A stretch of 34,052 bases of DNA from positions 9,793 through 43,844 of the forward strand of contig WOYO01000075.1 in the NCBI GenBank assembly GCA_011620765.1, read 5' to 3'. How positions within the stretch are numbered: position 1 is the stretch's first letter; every line of letters begins with the position of its first letter. Below are positions 24,420-33,348 of the stretch, one piece after another. Below the pieces are notes generated by a model. The model was not told the origin of the DNA. It ran no database searches and saw only the letters and a program-made list of their open reading frames with translations. The position numbers and the translations under genes are program-made. Source of the DNA: Thermoplasmata archaeon (GTDB lineage Archaea; Thermoplasmatota; UBA186; UBA287).

Positions 24420-25098
24420 AAAAGTGAACCTTTGGGATGAGTTTTTCAAGGGCATAGGCAGGATGAATCCTGTCTATATCCTCTTGCTTGGACTGTGCTC
24501 TGCTCTAGCAATAACAACAAGGATAGAAAATGCGATAGTTATGAGCGTTGGCGTTATCTTCTGTCTTGTATGCTCTACTGTTATAATATCTATAGTAAGG
24601 GCTGTTGTTCCAGGAGATGTCAGGATACCCGTCTTCATATCAATCATTGCAGGTTTTGTCACTCTCTTTGGCTTCTTTACCCAGGCTTATCTGCCTACGG
24701 TATACAGTGCTCTTGGAGTCTATCTGGCTCTCATAACAACCAATTGCATACTCTATGGCAGGGCAGAGGCATACGCTGGAAAAAATCCGATCCTGCCTAC
24801 GCTTATGGATGGCCTCGGTATGGGAGCGGGTTACTCTCTAGCAATAATCGGGATAGCTGTGGTTAGAGAGATCCTTGGCTTTGGAGAGATAGTGTTTCAG
24901 GATCTCGCCCAATTTGAAATAACTGTGCTCCCATTTCAGGTTGGCATCCTGCAGCAGTCTGCGGGAGCATACATTGTTATGGCAGGATACCTTGGATTTT
25001 TCATGTATCTTTCAAAAAGGAAGGAGAGAAAGAGGAAAGAAGCGATATCTCTGGAGAGAAAGAGGATGATGGAAGAGCGAACTAGGGAGGTGAGCTGA
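24409..25098 (+). CDS. rnfE: Rnf complex membrane subunit RnfE
   Basis: RnfE is one of the two homologous membrane subunits (NqrD-like) that carry the intramembrane iron-sulfur site together with RnfA. The 229-residue protein has about six helices. The N-terminal WDEFFKGIGRMNPVYILLLG and the TTNCILYGRAEAYAGKN segment (near 110-126), which supplies the conserved Cys, are diagnostic. The C-terminal 35 residues are strongly charged and probably cytoplasmic. A ggagg ribosome-binding site lies inside the end of rnfD, and its TGA shares one base with the rnfA ATG. It follows rnfD directly, whereas rnfG usually lies between them. Confidence 0.93.
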   Translation: MSNEKVNLWDEFFKGIGRMNPVYILLLGLCSALAITTRIENAIVMSVGVIFCLVCSTVIISIVRAVVPGDVRIPVFISIIAGFVTLFGFFTQAYLPTVYSALGVYLALITTNCILYGRAEAYAGKNPILPTLMDGLGMGAGYSLAIIGIAVVREILGFGEIVFQDLAQFEITVLPFQVGILQQSAGAYIVMAGYLGFFMYLSKRKERKRKEAISLERKRMMEERTREVS

Positions 25099-25679
25099 TG
25101 GTTGAAGAAAGTCTTGTAGCGCTAGCGATAGGTGCAGTGCTTGTCAACAACTTTGTGTTTGTTCGATTTCTGGGGCTTTGCCCATTCTTCGGTACATCAA
25201 ACAACTGGAGTAACTCTATGGGCATGGGACTAATGGTTATATTCGTTATGACATGCTCTTCTGTGCTCTCATGGGTCATAGACGCTTTCGTGCTGATACC
25301 TTTGGATGCAACCTATCTGAGAATAATGGTATTCATCTTCATAATTGCAGTTTTCGTACAGTTGACAGAGCTTATAATAAGGAAATATAGTCCCTCGCTC
25401 TACAAGTCTCTGGGCATATTCCTTCCCTTAATGGTGGTAAACTGTGCTATACTGGGTATAACGCTGATAAATGCCGGGGAGGGTTATGCTTTTCCAGCAG
25501 CACTAGTGAGTGGTTTCTTTTCTGGCGTGGGTTTCTGGTTTGCTATGCTGCTCATGGCTGCAGTTAGAGAAAAACTTGAGCTCGTTGGAGTGCCAGAATC
25601 CCTCAGAGGCATACCTATAGCTATAGTGGTGGCTGCAGGATACTCTATGGCTTTCAGAGCATTTGCTGGTCTGGTGTAG
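25098..25679 (+). CDS. rnfA: Rnf complex membrane subunit RnfA
   Basis: The 193-residue protein is the RnfA/NqrE type, with six predicted helices and inverted topology relative to RnfE. Family segments are VNNFVFVRFLGLCPFFGTS (14-32) and VVNCAILGI near 111-119, which contain the two cysteines expected to ligand the membrane iron-sulfur cluster shared with RnfE. The start ATG overlaps the rnfE stop by one base. Length and motifs are normal. Confidence 0.94.
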   Translation: MVEESLVALAIGAVLVNNFVFVRFLGLCPFFGTSNNWSNSMGMGLMVIFVMTCSSVLSWVIDAFVLIPLDATYLRIMVFIFIIAVFVQLTELIIRKYSPSLYKSLGIFLPLMVVNCAILGITLINAGEGYAFPAALVSGFFSGVGFWFAMLLMAAVREKLELVGVPESLRGIPIAIVVAAGYSMAFRAFAGLV

Positions 25680-25688
25680 GTGATAGAG

Positions 25689-26258
25689 ATGAGAAATGAT
25701 GTGAAAAATATGGTAAAGAACACGCTGGTGGTATTCATAACGGTCTTTGTCTTCTCCCTTATTCTGGCTGAGACCTATCAAATGCTCATAGTACCCATAG
25801 AAAAGGAGAGGGCTGCGACGGAGACAAACTACTTTGCAGATCTGTTTGAAGGAGCAACCTTCAACAAGAATAGCGTAAGCTACGAGGGAAAAGATGTTGA
25901 GTTCTGGGAAGCTTTGGAGGGGGGAGAACTGGCAGGCTATGTGGGTAAGGTGAACACAACGGGATCTCAGACAGCAGGCTCGAATCCTCTCATAGCATAT
26001 GTGGCCCTTGATGGAGATCTAGAGGTTATCAGAGTTATAGTGCCTGATGATCTTCTGATGGAGACCCCTGGTCTGGGATCAAGGATAGCTGAAGAGCAAT
26101 TTCTTCAGCGGTTTGAAGGTTTAAGCGCTGAAGAGATAGCCCTCAGCTCTGAGGGCGGTAGCATAGATGCGATAACCGGGGCAACACAGAGCTCTGCGGC
26201 CCTGACAGAGGGCGTCAGGCTCGTTGTTGAGGCTCTTTCTGAGGAGGTTGGAGCATGA
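25689..26258 (+). CDS. rnfG: Rnf complex subunit RnfG, FMN-binding
   Basis: RnfG has one N-terminal membrane anchor and an extracytoplasmic domain with covalently bound FMN. The 189-residue protein shows the anchor at residues 8-29 and the flavinylation motif DAITGAT (160-166), with Thr166 the expected attachment site for an ApbE-type transferase. The PGLGSRIAEEQFLQRF segment is typical of FMN_bind domains. I chose ATG 25689 rather than GTG 25680 because aggtga at 25678-25683 is a suitable ribosome-binding site. The gene lies after rnfA, not between rnfD and rnfE. Its 3' part is almost identical to a block in the next gene. Confidence 0.93.
   Translation: MRNDVKNMVKNTLVVFITVFVFSLILAETYQMLIVPIEKERAATETNYFADLFEGATFNKNSVSYEGKDVEFWEALEGGELAGYVGKVNTTGSQTAGSNPLIAYVALDGDLEVIRVIVPDDLLMETPGLGSRIAEEQFLQRFEGLSAEEIALSSEGGSIDAITGATQSSAALTEGVRLVVEALSEEVGA
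26111..26170 (+). repeat. 60-nt direct repeat, copy 1 (in rnfG)
   Basis: This 60-base block in rnfG recurs 470 bases downstream in rnfB at 26581-26640 with one silent difference (C26156 versus T26626, both Gly codons). It encodes FEGLSAEEIALSSEGGSIDA. Confidence 0.95.
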
Positions 26259-27556
26259 GCAGTAAGTTTATACTGTTTCTTTTGCTGTTCTCACTTCTCG
26301 TGCCAGCAGTTATAGCGCAGTCCCAGGAATTGCCCCAGGAGCTAAATGCGTTATATCCTCAAGCAACTGCGGTAGAAGCAGAGAACATAACATACTGGAG
26401 GATAGACGGAGCCGATGACGCAAGATATATAGGACTGCTCTCCGCTAGAGGGATGGAAGGAGAGATAAAAGGATATGTCGTGCTGGATGAGGACTTTAAA
26501 ATTGTGAATGTAATGATAACAGAGCAGCATGAGACTCCCGGGCTTGGATCGAGGATAACGGAGGAACAATTTCTCCAGCAGTTTGAAGGTTTAAGCGCTG
26601 AAGAGATAGCCCTCAGCTCTGAGGGTGGTAGCATAGATGCTATTACCTATGCAACCATAAGCTCCTCTGCTGTGGTTACTGGCGTGAATGATACAATAGA
26701 TGCAATAAAGAGCGCTGAGAGCGCTGGCGGCTTTGGCTATCTGACGGTTGTTGGTGTTTTTGGTCTCATAGCAATAGCTTTTGGTATTGGTTTGAGCGTT
26801 GCTGCCACAAAATTTGCTGTCCAGAGAGACGAGAGGGTTAACAAGGTCTTTGAGCTCCTTCCGCACCAGAACTGCGGTGCATGTGGTTTTGCGGGGTGCG
26901 AGGCTTACGCAGAGGCTCTTGTTGAAAAGCCCGATCTCCTGGGGAGCTGCAGGATAACTCCAAATAGCGCTGCCAAAGAGATAGCACAGATCCTTGGAAC
27001 AGAGGCAGGTGCGAATCTTCCAATGGTTGCGCAGATGAAGTGCGGTGATGGATGCAAGCCAAAATATGAGTATAGTGGTATCAAAACGTGCAAGGCCGCG
27101 GCTCAGGTTGTGAATGGACCCTTGATGTGCGATTATGGTTGTCTGGGCTTTGGCGATTGCATAGAGAAGTGCAAGTTTGATGCGATGTTCATAAATGAAC
27201 TGGGCATAGTGGAGATAGATGAGGAGCGCTGCACGGGTTGCGGCGCATGTGTGCCTGCATGCCCCAAGAATCTCATATCTCTATTTGAGAGGGACTATAA
27301 GGTTATGATAAAGTGCAGCTCTAAGGATATAGGTGTCTTTGTTACCCGCAACTGTGAGAATGGGTGCAATGCATGCAGGAGATGCGTCAAAGCCTGCGAG
27401 AACCATGGTGCGAATGCGATCACAATAGTTGATTACCTTGCTGTGATAGATTACTCAAAGTGCGACAGCTGCTATGATTGTGTAGCAGTGTGCCCACGTG
27501 GTGGTGGAGGAACTATTAAGAAGATAAACCAGATCAAAAAGATGGTTGAAGCATAG
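26255..27556 (+). CDS. rnfB: RnfB fused to an N-terminal RnfG-like FMN-binding domain
   Basis: RnfB accepts electrons from reduced ferredoxin on the cytoplasmic side. This 433-residue protein is far longer than usual. Residues 1-21 form a signal-like helix; 22-150 are an FMN_bind domain closely matching RnfG; 160-182 are a membrane helix; then comes standard RnfB with the four-Cys cluster site C207, C210, C215, C232, followed by several ferredoxin-like motifs (CTGCGACVPAC, CNACRRCVKAC, CDSCYDCVAVC). The FMN motif reads DAITYAT (128-134), with Tyr for Gly before the Ala-Thr, so flavinylation is uncertain. Predicted topology puts the FMN-like domain outside and the clusters inside. ATGA overlap with rnfG. 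Confidence 0.93.
   Translation: MSSKFILFLLLFSLLVPAVIAQSQELPQELNALYPQATAVEAENITYWRIDGADDARYIGLLSARGMEGEIKGYVVLDEDFKIVNVMITEQHETPGLGSRITEEQFLQQFEGLSAEEIALSSEGGSIDAITYATISSSAVVTGVNDTIDAIKSAESAGGFGYLTVVGVFGLIAIAFGIGLSVAATKFAVQRDERVNKVFELLPHQNCGACGFAGCEAYAEALVEKPDLLGSCRITPNSAAKEIAQILGTEAGANLPMVAQMKCGDGCKPKYEYSGIKTCKAAAQVVNGPLMCDYGCLGFGDCIEKCKFDAMFINELGIVEIDEERCTGCGACVPACPKNLISLFERDYKVMIKCSSKDIGVFVTRNCENGCNACRRCVKACENHGANAITIVDYLAVIDYSKCDSCYDCVAVCPRGGGGTIKKINQIKKMVEA
26581..26640 (+). repeat. 60-nt direct repeat, copy 2 (in rnfB)
   Basis: This block matches the rnfG copy at 59 of 60 bases, while flanking homologous codons differ at many positions. The pattern suggests recent gene conversion or a late duplication confined to this segment. 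Confidence 0.95.
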
Positions 27557-27588
27557 AACCCAAAAAGTCAGATAACATAGGTAACACA

Positions 27589-27600
27589 GACATATAAATA
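27589..27600 (+). promoter_or_regulatory. TATA box for the flavin reductase-like gene
   Basis: The element gacatataaata is centred about 27 nt before ATG 27622, so that ATG rather than TTG 27601 is the likely start of a leaderless message. Confidence 0.6.
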
Positions 27601-27621
27601 TTGTATCACCTATTGTCCTTT

Positions 27622-28155
27622 ATGAAGATAGAAGTCGAAAGTTCAAGGTACCCCAGTTTGGCTAACCCGAAGATGTGTGTTATACTGACATGTGGAAAGA
27701 CAAATGCGATAACGCTGGCATGGCACACGCCCATATCAAGGAAGCCACCGCTCTACGGTGTGTCTGTTAGCCCCAGAAGATTTTCCTATGGGATCATAAG
27801 GGAAGAAAAAGAGTTTGCACTTAACTTTGTCAGTTTTGATTACTGGGAGATGGTGCATTATTGTGGCACTCACAGCGGTAAAAAAGAGGATAAGATCGCA
27901 AAGGCTAACATATCCCTAGAAGGCTGCAAAGCTATAGGCACAGATAGCATAGCTCAGGCATATGCTGTTTTGGAGTGCACGCTATATGATGAAAAAAAGT
28001 TAGGAGATCACACGCTGTTCGTGGGTGAGGTAAAGCGCGCTGCTGTTGATAATGATCTCTGGGATGGCAGGAAGCTCAAGGGGGTTAAGCCTGTCTATCA
28101 GCTTGGTAGCTATACATACATCACAACCGACAGCTCAAGCGAGATCTATCCATAA
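27622..28155 (+). CDS. Flavin reductase-like (flavoredoxin-type) FMN-binding protein
   Basis: The 177-residue protein resembles the flavin reductase/flavoredoxin family, which binds FMN in a split-barrel dimer. Typical segments are CVILTCGKTNAITLAWHTPI near residue 19, PPLYGVSVSPRRFSYGIIRE near 41-60, the FALNFVS strand, HYCGTHSGKKEDKIAKA near 79-95 and the LFVGEVKRA strand near 133. Archaeal members are small redox proteins with poorly known partners. It directly follows the Rnf operon but has its own TATA box, so the functional link to Rnf is only suggestive. Confidence 0.85.
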   Translation: MKIEVESSRYPSLANPKMCVILTCGKTNAITLAWHTPISRKPPLYGVSVSPRRFSYGIIREEKEFALNFVSFDYWEMVHYCGTHSGKKEDKIAKANISLEGCKAIGTDSIAQAYAVLECTLYDEKKLGDHTLFVGEVKRAAVDNDLWDGRKLKGVKPVYQLGSYTYITTDSSSEIYP

Positions 28156-28180
28156 ATGCACATACATAATCTATATAGAA

Positions 28181-28286
28181 ATTTATATATAGGAGAAACG
28201 ACATAACAGATATTCTGTTCCGAAGGGAAAACTTGCTTTTTTAATGCGAGCCCCTCACCATTTCTCCCCTTCGGAATATTGTTTTT
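28181..28286 (+). ncRNA. Candidate structured small RNA or 3'-end hairpin with upstream TATA box
   Basis: A TATA box (tttatatata, 28182-28191) stands about 27 nt before a hairpin with no ORF after it on this strand. The outer stem is ttccgaaggg (28218-28227) with cccttcggaa (28267-28276), extendable by two pairs. Inside is a 5-bp stem 28232-28236/28246-28250. Five T residues follow at 28282-28286. The region lies between convergent genes, so it could instead be a shared 3'-end structure. No C/D or H/ACA box is clear. Confidence 0.35.
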
Positions 28287-29196
28287 ACTCCGGATACCTT
28301 ACATCATAGCGCATGAAATCTTCAGCTACTGTTGTGTTTGGGAATATCTTTCTAGCTTCCCTCTCAAGCTCCTTCCCCGCCCCATACCTTCCGCTTATGT
28401 GGGTTAGAAACAGCTTTTTGGCATGAGCGAGCATGGCTATTTTTGCTGCGTCGGTTGCGGTAGAATGCTTGAATGTTTCAGCACCGCTTCTCTCTTCCTC
28501 TGAGAATGTCGCCTCATGTATGAGAACATCGCTCTCCTCTGCTAATGATGATAAAGGCTCAAAGTATGCGGTATCTCCACTATAACAAATCTTTCTCCCC
28601 CTCCTTTGAGGTCCTAAAACAGCATCCGGCTCTATTCTCTTTCCATTCCATACTATGCTCTCACCATTCTGAAGTTTTCTATACGATGGCCCCTCAGGTA
28701 TACCCAGCTCTTTAGCTCTCTGGAGATTGAATTTTCCTCTCCTCATAGGCTCCTCTATGCAAAATGATAGAGAATTTTTGCAATGGTTATTCTCTATGGT
28801 TTTTATTGTATATTTACCCAGATCCAGAGTGTCTTTATCTCCAGCCTCATAGACTATTATATCGAAACCCAATCTGAAATAGCCAGGTTCAAGCACATGC
28901 TCTACCAGCTCTTTTGTCCCTTTGGGCCCTATTATCTCTATGCTTTTTTCCCTGTTGTTCAGATTCATAGTCTGCAGCAAACCAGAGAGGCCCATGTGGT
29001 GGTCACAGTGAAAATGGCTTATTATTATTCTCTCCACGCTCATGAAGCTCACATTGCACCGCATCATCTGTCTCTGTGTTCCTTCACCGCAGTCAAGGAG
29101 GCATATGGAGCCATCATCAAATCGCAGAGCTACAGAGGGCAAGCCCCGGAATACTGTAGGTGCTCCTGCAGACGTTCCAAGAAATACAAGCTCCAT
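28285..29196 (-). CDS. rnz: Ribonuclease Z (tRNA 3'-processing)
   Basis: RNase Z removes the 3' trailer from tRNA precursors, needed here because CCA is not encoded in the two tRNA genes seen. The 303-residue short form carries the metallo-beta-lactamase motif HFHCDHH (61-67), GTSAGAPT near the N-terminus, YSGDTAYF with its metal-bridging Asp near 211, HEATFSEEE near 229 and the final HISGRY motif near 269. Start ATG 29196 lies 26 nt from an A/T-rich element at 29218-29228. The gene is monocistronic and divergent from tRNA-Glu. Confidence 0.95.
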   Translation of the reverse strand: MELVFLGTSAGAPTVFRGLPSVALRFDDGSICLLDCGEGTQRQMMRCNVSFMSVERIIISHFHCDHHMGLSGLLQTMNLNNREKSIEIIGPKGTKELVEHVLEPGYFRLGFDIIVYEAGDKDTLDLGKYTIKTIENNHCKNSLSFCIEEPMRRGKFNLQRAKELGIPEGPSYRKLQNGESIVWNGKRIEPDAVLGPQRRGRKICYSGDTAYFEPLSSLAEESDVLIHEATFSEEERSGAETFKHSTATDAAKIAMLAHAKKLFLTHISGRYGAGKELEREARKIFPNTTVAEDFMRYDVRYPE

Positions 29197-29225
29197 ACCC
29201 TATAATGGCTCTCAAAGATAAATAA

Positions 29226-30488
<1,263 letters not shown>

Positions 30489-30492
30489 TACC

Positions 30493-31683
30493 ATGTTCTT
30501 CACTCTCGATGATTTTGACGTAAATGAAAAAACAGTGCTTGTGAGGGTGGATATAAATAGCCCTCTTGACCCAAAAACTCTTGAGATAATTGATACAACG
30601 AGAATGGAAGCATGCGCTCCAACGATAAAAGAGCTCTCCGATAGGGGAGCAAAGGTTGTCGTGCTGGCGCATCAGGGTAGACCTGGGGAGTGGGACTTTG
30701 TGCCATTGGATAAGCATGCAAAAGCCATGGGCAATATTCTCGGTAAAAGCGTTAGATATGTTGATGATATCTTCGGGCAGAGGGCAAAAGAAGCTATAAA
30801 TGCTATGATGCCAGGGGATATAATCCTGCTTGGCAATGTCAGAGGCTATAAGGAAGAGACGGCAAAGAAGAGCGCGGAAGAGCTCTCTAAATGCGATATG
30901 GTAAAGGAATTAAGCGCTTTAGCTGACTACTTTGTTAATGACGCTTTCGCTGCTGCGCACAGATCGCAGGCCTCTCTCGTCGGCTTTCCCTATGTGCTGC
31001 CTTCGATGGCTGGCAGGCTCATGGAGAGAGAGTTAAAAACCCTGAGCAAGGTCTTTGAAAAGCCCGAGAGACCAACGCTCTTCTTCTTTGGTGGAGCAAA
31101 ATTTGATGATGCGATAACCATGATCGAGAAGCTGAAGGAAATGGGTATAGCGGATCACATAGCCATGGTGGGTCTTGCCGGCGAGGCTTTTGTTGCTGCA
31201 AAGGGCGTAAACTTTGGCAAAACAATGGAGCTCCTGAAGGGTGATTTTGAGAGGGCAAAGAAGCTTATAGATGAGAGCATACTTCTTCCTGTTGATTTTG
31301 CCTATGCAAAGGAAGGAAAAAGGGTAGAGGTTTCTATAGATGCTTTACCCGTAAATGAGGTAGTTTATGACATTGGGCAGAAGAGCATAGAGCTTTTCAA
31401 TAGCCATATAAAAGAGGCAAAGACGATAGTCGTTTCCGGTCCTGCAGGAAAGTTTGAGGATGACCTCTTCATCAAAGGAACAAAGGAGCTTTTTGAGGCA
31501 ATAGCGAAGAGCAAAGCTTTTTCACTCGCAGGCGGAGGTCACACCACAGCTGCTCTTAAAAAATTGGGTCTGGAGTTCTCCTATGTGAGCACGGGCGGAG
31601 GTGCTCTTGAAGCCTTCATGCTCGGTGAGGAGCTCCCGGCTGTGAAGGCTTTAGAGGCATCATACAAAAGGTTTAAGAAATAA
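30493..31683 (+). CDS. pgk: Phosphoglycerate kinase, archaeal type
   Basis: Phosphoglycerate kinase transfers phosphate between 1,3-bisphosphoglycerate and ADP, the step after GAPDH. The 396-residue protein has VLVRVDINSPL (14-24), HQGRPG near 56, the LLGNVRGYKEE segment near 111, VNDAFAAAHRSQASLVGFP near 148 and the C-terminal GGGHTTAAL nucleotide site near 346. The insertion pattern and N-terminus are those of archaeal PGK. It forms a two-gene glycolytic/gluconeogenic operon with gap. Confidence 0.96.
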   Translation: MFFTLDDFDVNEKTVLVRVDINSPLDPKTLEIIDTTRMEACAPTIKELSDRGAKVVVLAHQGRPGEWDFVPLDKHAKAMGNILGKSVRYVDDIFGQRAKEAINAMMPGDIILLGNVRGYKEETAKKSAEELSKCDMVKELSALADYFVNDAFAAAHRSQASLVGFPYVLPSMAGRLMERELKTLSKVFEKPERPTLFFFGGAKFDDAITMIEKLKEMGIADHIAMVGLAGEAFVAAKGVNFGKTMELLKGDFERAKKLIDESILLPVDFAYAKEGKRVEVSIDALPVNEVVYDIGQKSIELFNSHIKEAKTIVVSGPAGKFEDDLFIKGTKELFEAIAKSKAFSLAGGGHTTAALKKLGLEFSYVSTGGGALEAFMLGEELPAVKALEASYKRFKK

Positions 31684-31700
31684 AGACTTAGCCTTCACAA

Positions 31701-31708
31701 AGTATATA
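31701..31708 (+). promoter_or_regulatory. TATA box for regulator-thyX operon
   Basis: The element agtatata is centred about 26 nt before ATG 31731 and predicts a leaderless message. Confidence 0.6.
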
Positions 31709-31730
31709 TCCCCCCTTTCCTATTCCTTTT

Positions 31731-32195
31731 ATGCCTTTTGAGATGTATGTGACAGATCACACCCCGATGACAGGTATATCTGATATAGATGTTGTTGCAA
31801 TAACATTCCTGCATCAGATAGGATATTTTCCAAAAGGGTATGATCCAAAGACGAACACAGAGAGCATAAAGCAGAGCGTTCCGTACAAGCTCTTTATGAA
31901 CTGCTTTATGAAAAATCCAGAAAAAGCCTGGAAAATAGATGAGCTGATAACGATACTCAACACTTCCAGGCCTACGGTTTACAGGCATCTAAACAAGTTA
32001 AAATCTCTGGATCTCCTGGAAGAGGTTGAGGCTGAGAATGGGAACAGGAGAGTAAAGTGCTACAGGATAAGGTATGGTAATCTATCAAAGTCTTGGAACT
32101 TCGTCGAAGCTCATGTCAAGCTCTCAATGGAAAATTACAGAAAGACAATAGAGCACCTGCAATCGCTAATAGATAAGAGCAGAAGAGGAATGTAG
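31731..32195 (+). CDS. Winged-helix DNA-binding protein upstream of thyX
   Basis: The 154-residue protein has a central winged helix (about residues 62-108: WKIDELITILNTSRPTVYRH, then LNKLKSLDLLEEVE and a wing ending RVKCYRIRYG). A 45-residue N-terminal segment and a C-terminal helix (115-150), perhaps for dimerisation, flank it. It resembles archaeal ArsR/TrmB-like regulators without a clear family match. thyX begins two bases after its stop, so both are on one transcript. Regulation of thyX or of itself is plausible but unproven. Confidence 0.75.
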   Translation: MPFEMYVTDHTPMTGISDIDVVAITFLHQIGYFPKGYDPKTNTESIKQSVPYKLFMNCFMKNPEKAWKIDELITILNTSRPTVYRHLNKLKSLDLLEEVEAENGNRRVKCYRIRYGNLSKSWNFVEAHVKLSMENYRKTIEHLQSLIDKSRRGM

Positions 32196-32197
32196 GC

Positions 32198-32830
32198 ATG
32201 GAGGTAAGGCTGATAGCCTATACGCCTGAACCGGATAAGGTATGCGCTGCTGCAGCAAAACTCACGCACTCAAAGCTTGCGGGGGAAAAACTTGTTGAGC
32301 AGATGAGTGAGGAAGAGATATCAAGGCTTTTGGGCAATGTTATGAAGATGGGGCACACCAGTGTTATAGAGCATGCCTCCTTTACATTCAGCATAAGCGG
32401 GATCTCAAGGGCATGCTCCCATCAGCTTGTGAGGCATCGCATAGCCAGCTACTCACAGCAGTCCCAGCGCTATGTAAAAGCAGGTGATTTTGTTTTTCCC
32501 CCGAAGATAGCTGAGAACGAAGAAGCAAGCAAGATCTTTGAAGAAGCCTTACAGAGGTGCTATGAGACCTATGAGAAGCTGATGGATATGGGAATACCAA
32601 AGGAAGATGCACGCTATATAATGCCGAATGCTACAAAAACAAACATTATCGTTACGATGAATGCCAGATCTCTGATAAATTTCTTCTCTCTGCGTCTGGA
32701 GAAGGATGCACAGTGGGAGATAAGATCTCTGGCAAAAAAGATGCTTGAAGAGGTCCACAGGGTAGCTCCAGCGATCTTCAGAGAGGTCTATGAAAAATAC
32801 TCTGGAGTTAAACAGAGCGGTGAGTTTTAA
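32198..32830 (+). CDS. thyX: FAD-dependent thymidylate synthase ThyX
   Basis: ThyX makes dTMP from dUMP with FAD, NADPH and methylenetetrahydrofolate or an archaeal pterin equivalent. The 210-residue protein carries the signature RHRIASYSQQSQRY (79-92), matching RHRxxSxxxxSxR, and HTSVIEHASFTFSI near 53, containing the FAD-binding His. Near the end, NARSLINFFSLRL and AQWEIRSLA are also family hallmarks. Length is normal. No thyA is visible. Confidence 0.96.
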   Translation: MEVRLIAYTPEPDKVCAAAAKLTHSKLAGEKLVEQMSEEEISRLLGNVMKMGHTSVIEHASFTFSISGISRACSHQLVRHRIASYSQQSQRYVKAGDFVFPPKIAENEEASKIFEEALQRCYETYEKLMDMGIPKEDARYIMPNATKTNIIVTMNARSLINFFSLRLEKDAQWEIRSLAKKMLEEVHRVAPAIFREVYEKYSGVKQSGEF

Positions 32831-33348
32831 AAGCGTCAGTGCAAAATCGTCAACAACTGGTAACTTATGCTCATAGATCTTTCCTAGATATGCTATGATC
32901 CCTGGCATTCTTTTAACATCACGATAAACCACGAGATTACCGTTACAATCCTGTCAGCGTTAGATGCCTCACATGAAAGTATCCATGCAAATAGCGCTGC
33001 TATAGCCGTTAACGGTAGAAACGTGCAATCTATTGTGTAAAATCAAACGAATTTGTTCTCCTTCCCCAGTACCAGAAAGACAATACACGTTATCCAGCCC
33101 ATGACGCAGCAAAGAAGCTCAAAAGAAGCTCAAGGTATTTTCCTCAAAACCCATCAAGTTTTTGTCAGAGCTTTCATCATATATCTGTATTGTAGACCTG
33201 CAATGGATATTTTCTGGTGTGTTAAATTAGTAGTATGAACTCCCTGCACTATGCGCATTTTAATGGGCTTCAAAACGGAGCACCATTCTTTCAATACTGT
33301 TTTCTACTTATGACTTTTTTTTGCTTGGAACGCTTTTCTTTAAATAAG
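32831..33348. other. 518-base region without an intact gene; possible gene remnant
   Basis: On the minus strand a coding-like frame is open from about 32953 and reads CNGNLVVYRDVKRMPGIIAY followed by LGKIYEHKLPVVDDFALTLL, then runs into the antisense of thyX. No start codon with a ribosome-binding site is seen, so it looks like the tail of a truncated gene I cannot identify. The rest (33000-33340) is A/T-rich with no convincing ORF; it holds two tandem copies of aaagaagctca at 33111-33132. No RNA gene is visible. Confidence 0.35.

Noticed and set aside
33053-33238. 61-codon open frame downstream of thyX
   Set aside because: No promoter, ribosome-binding site or recognisable product; A/T-rich intergenic sequence.
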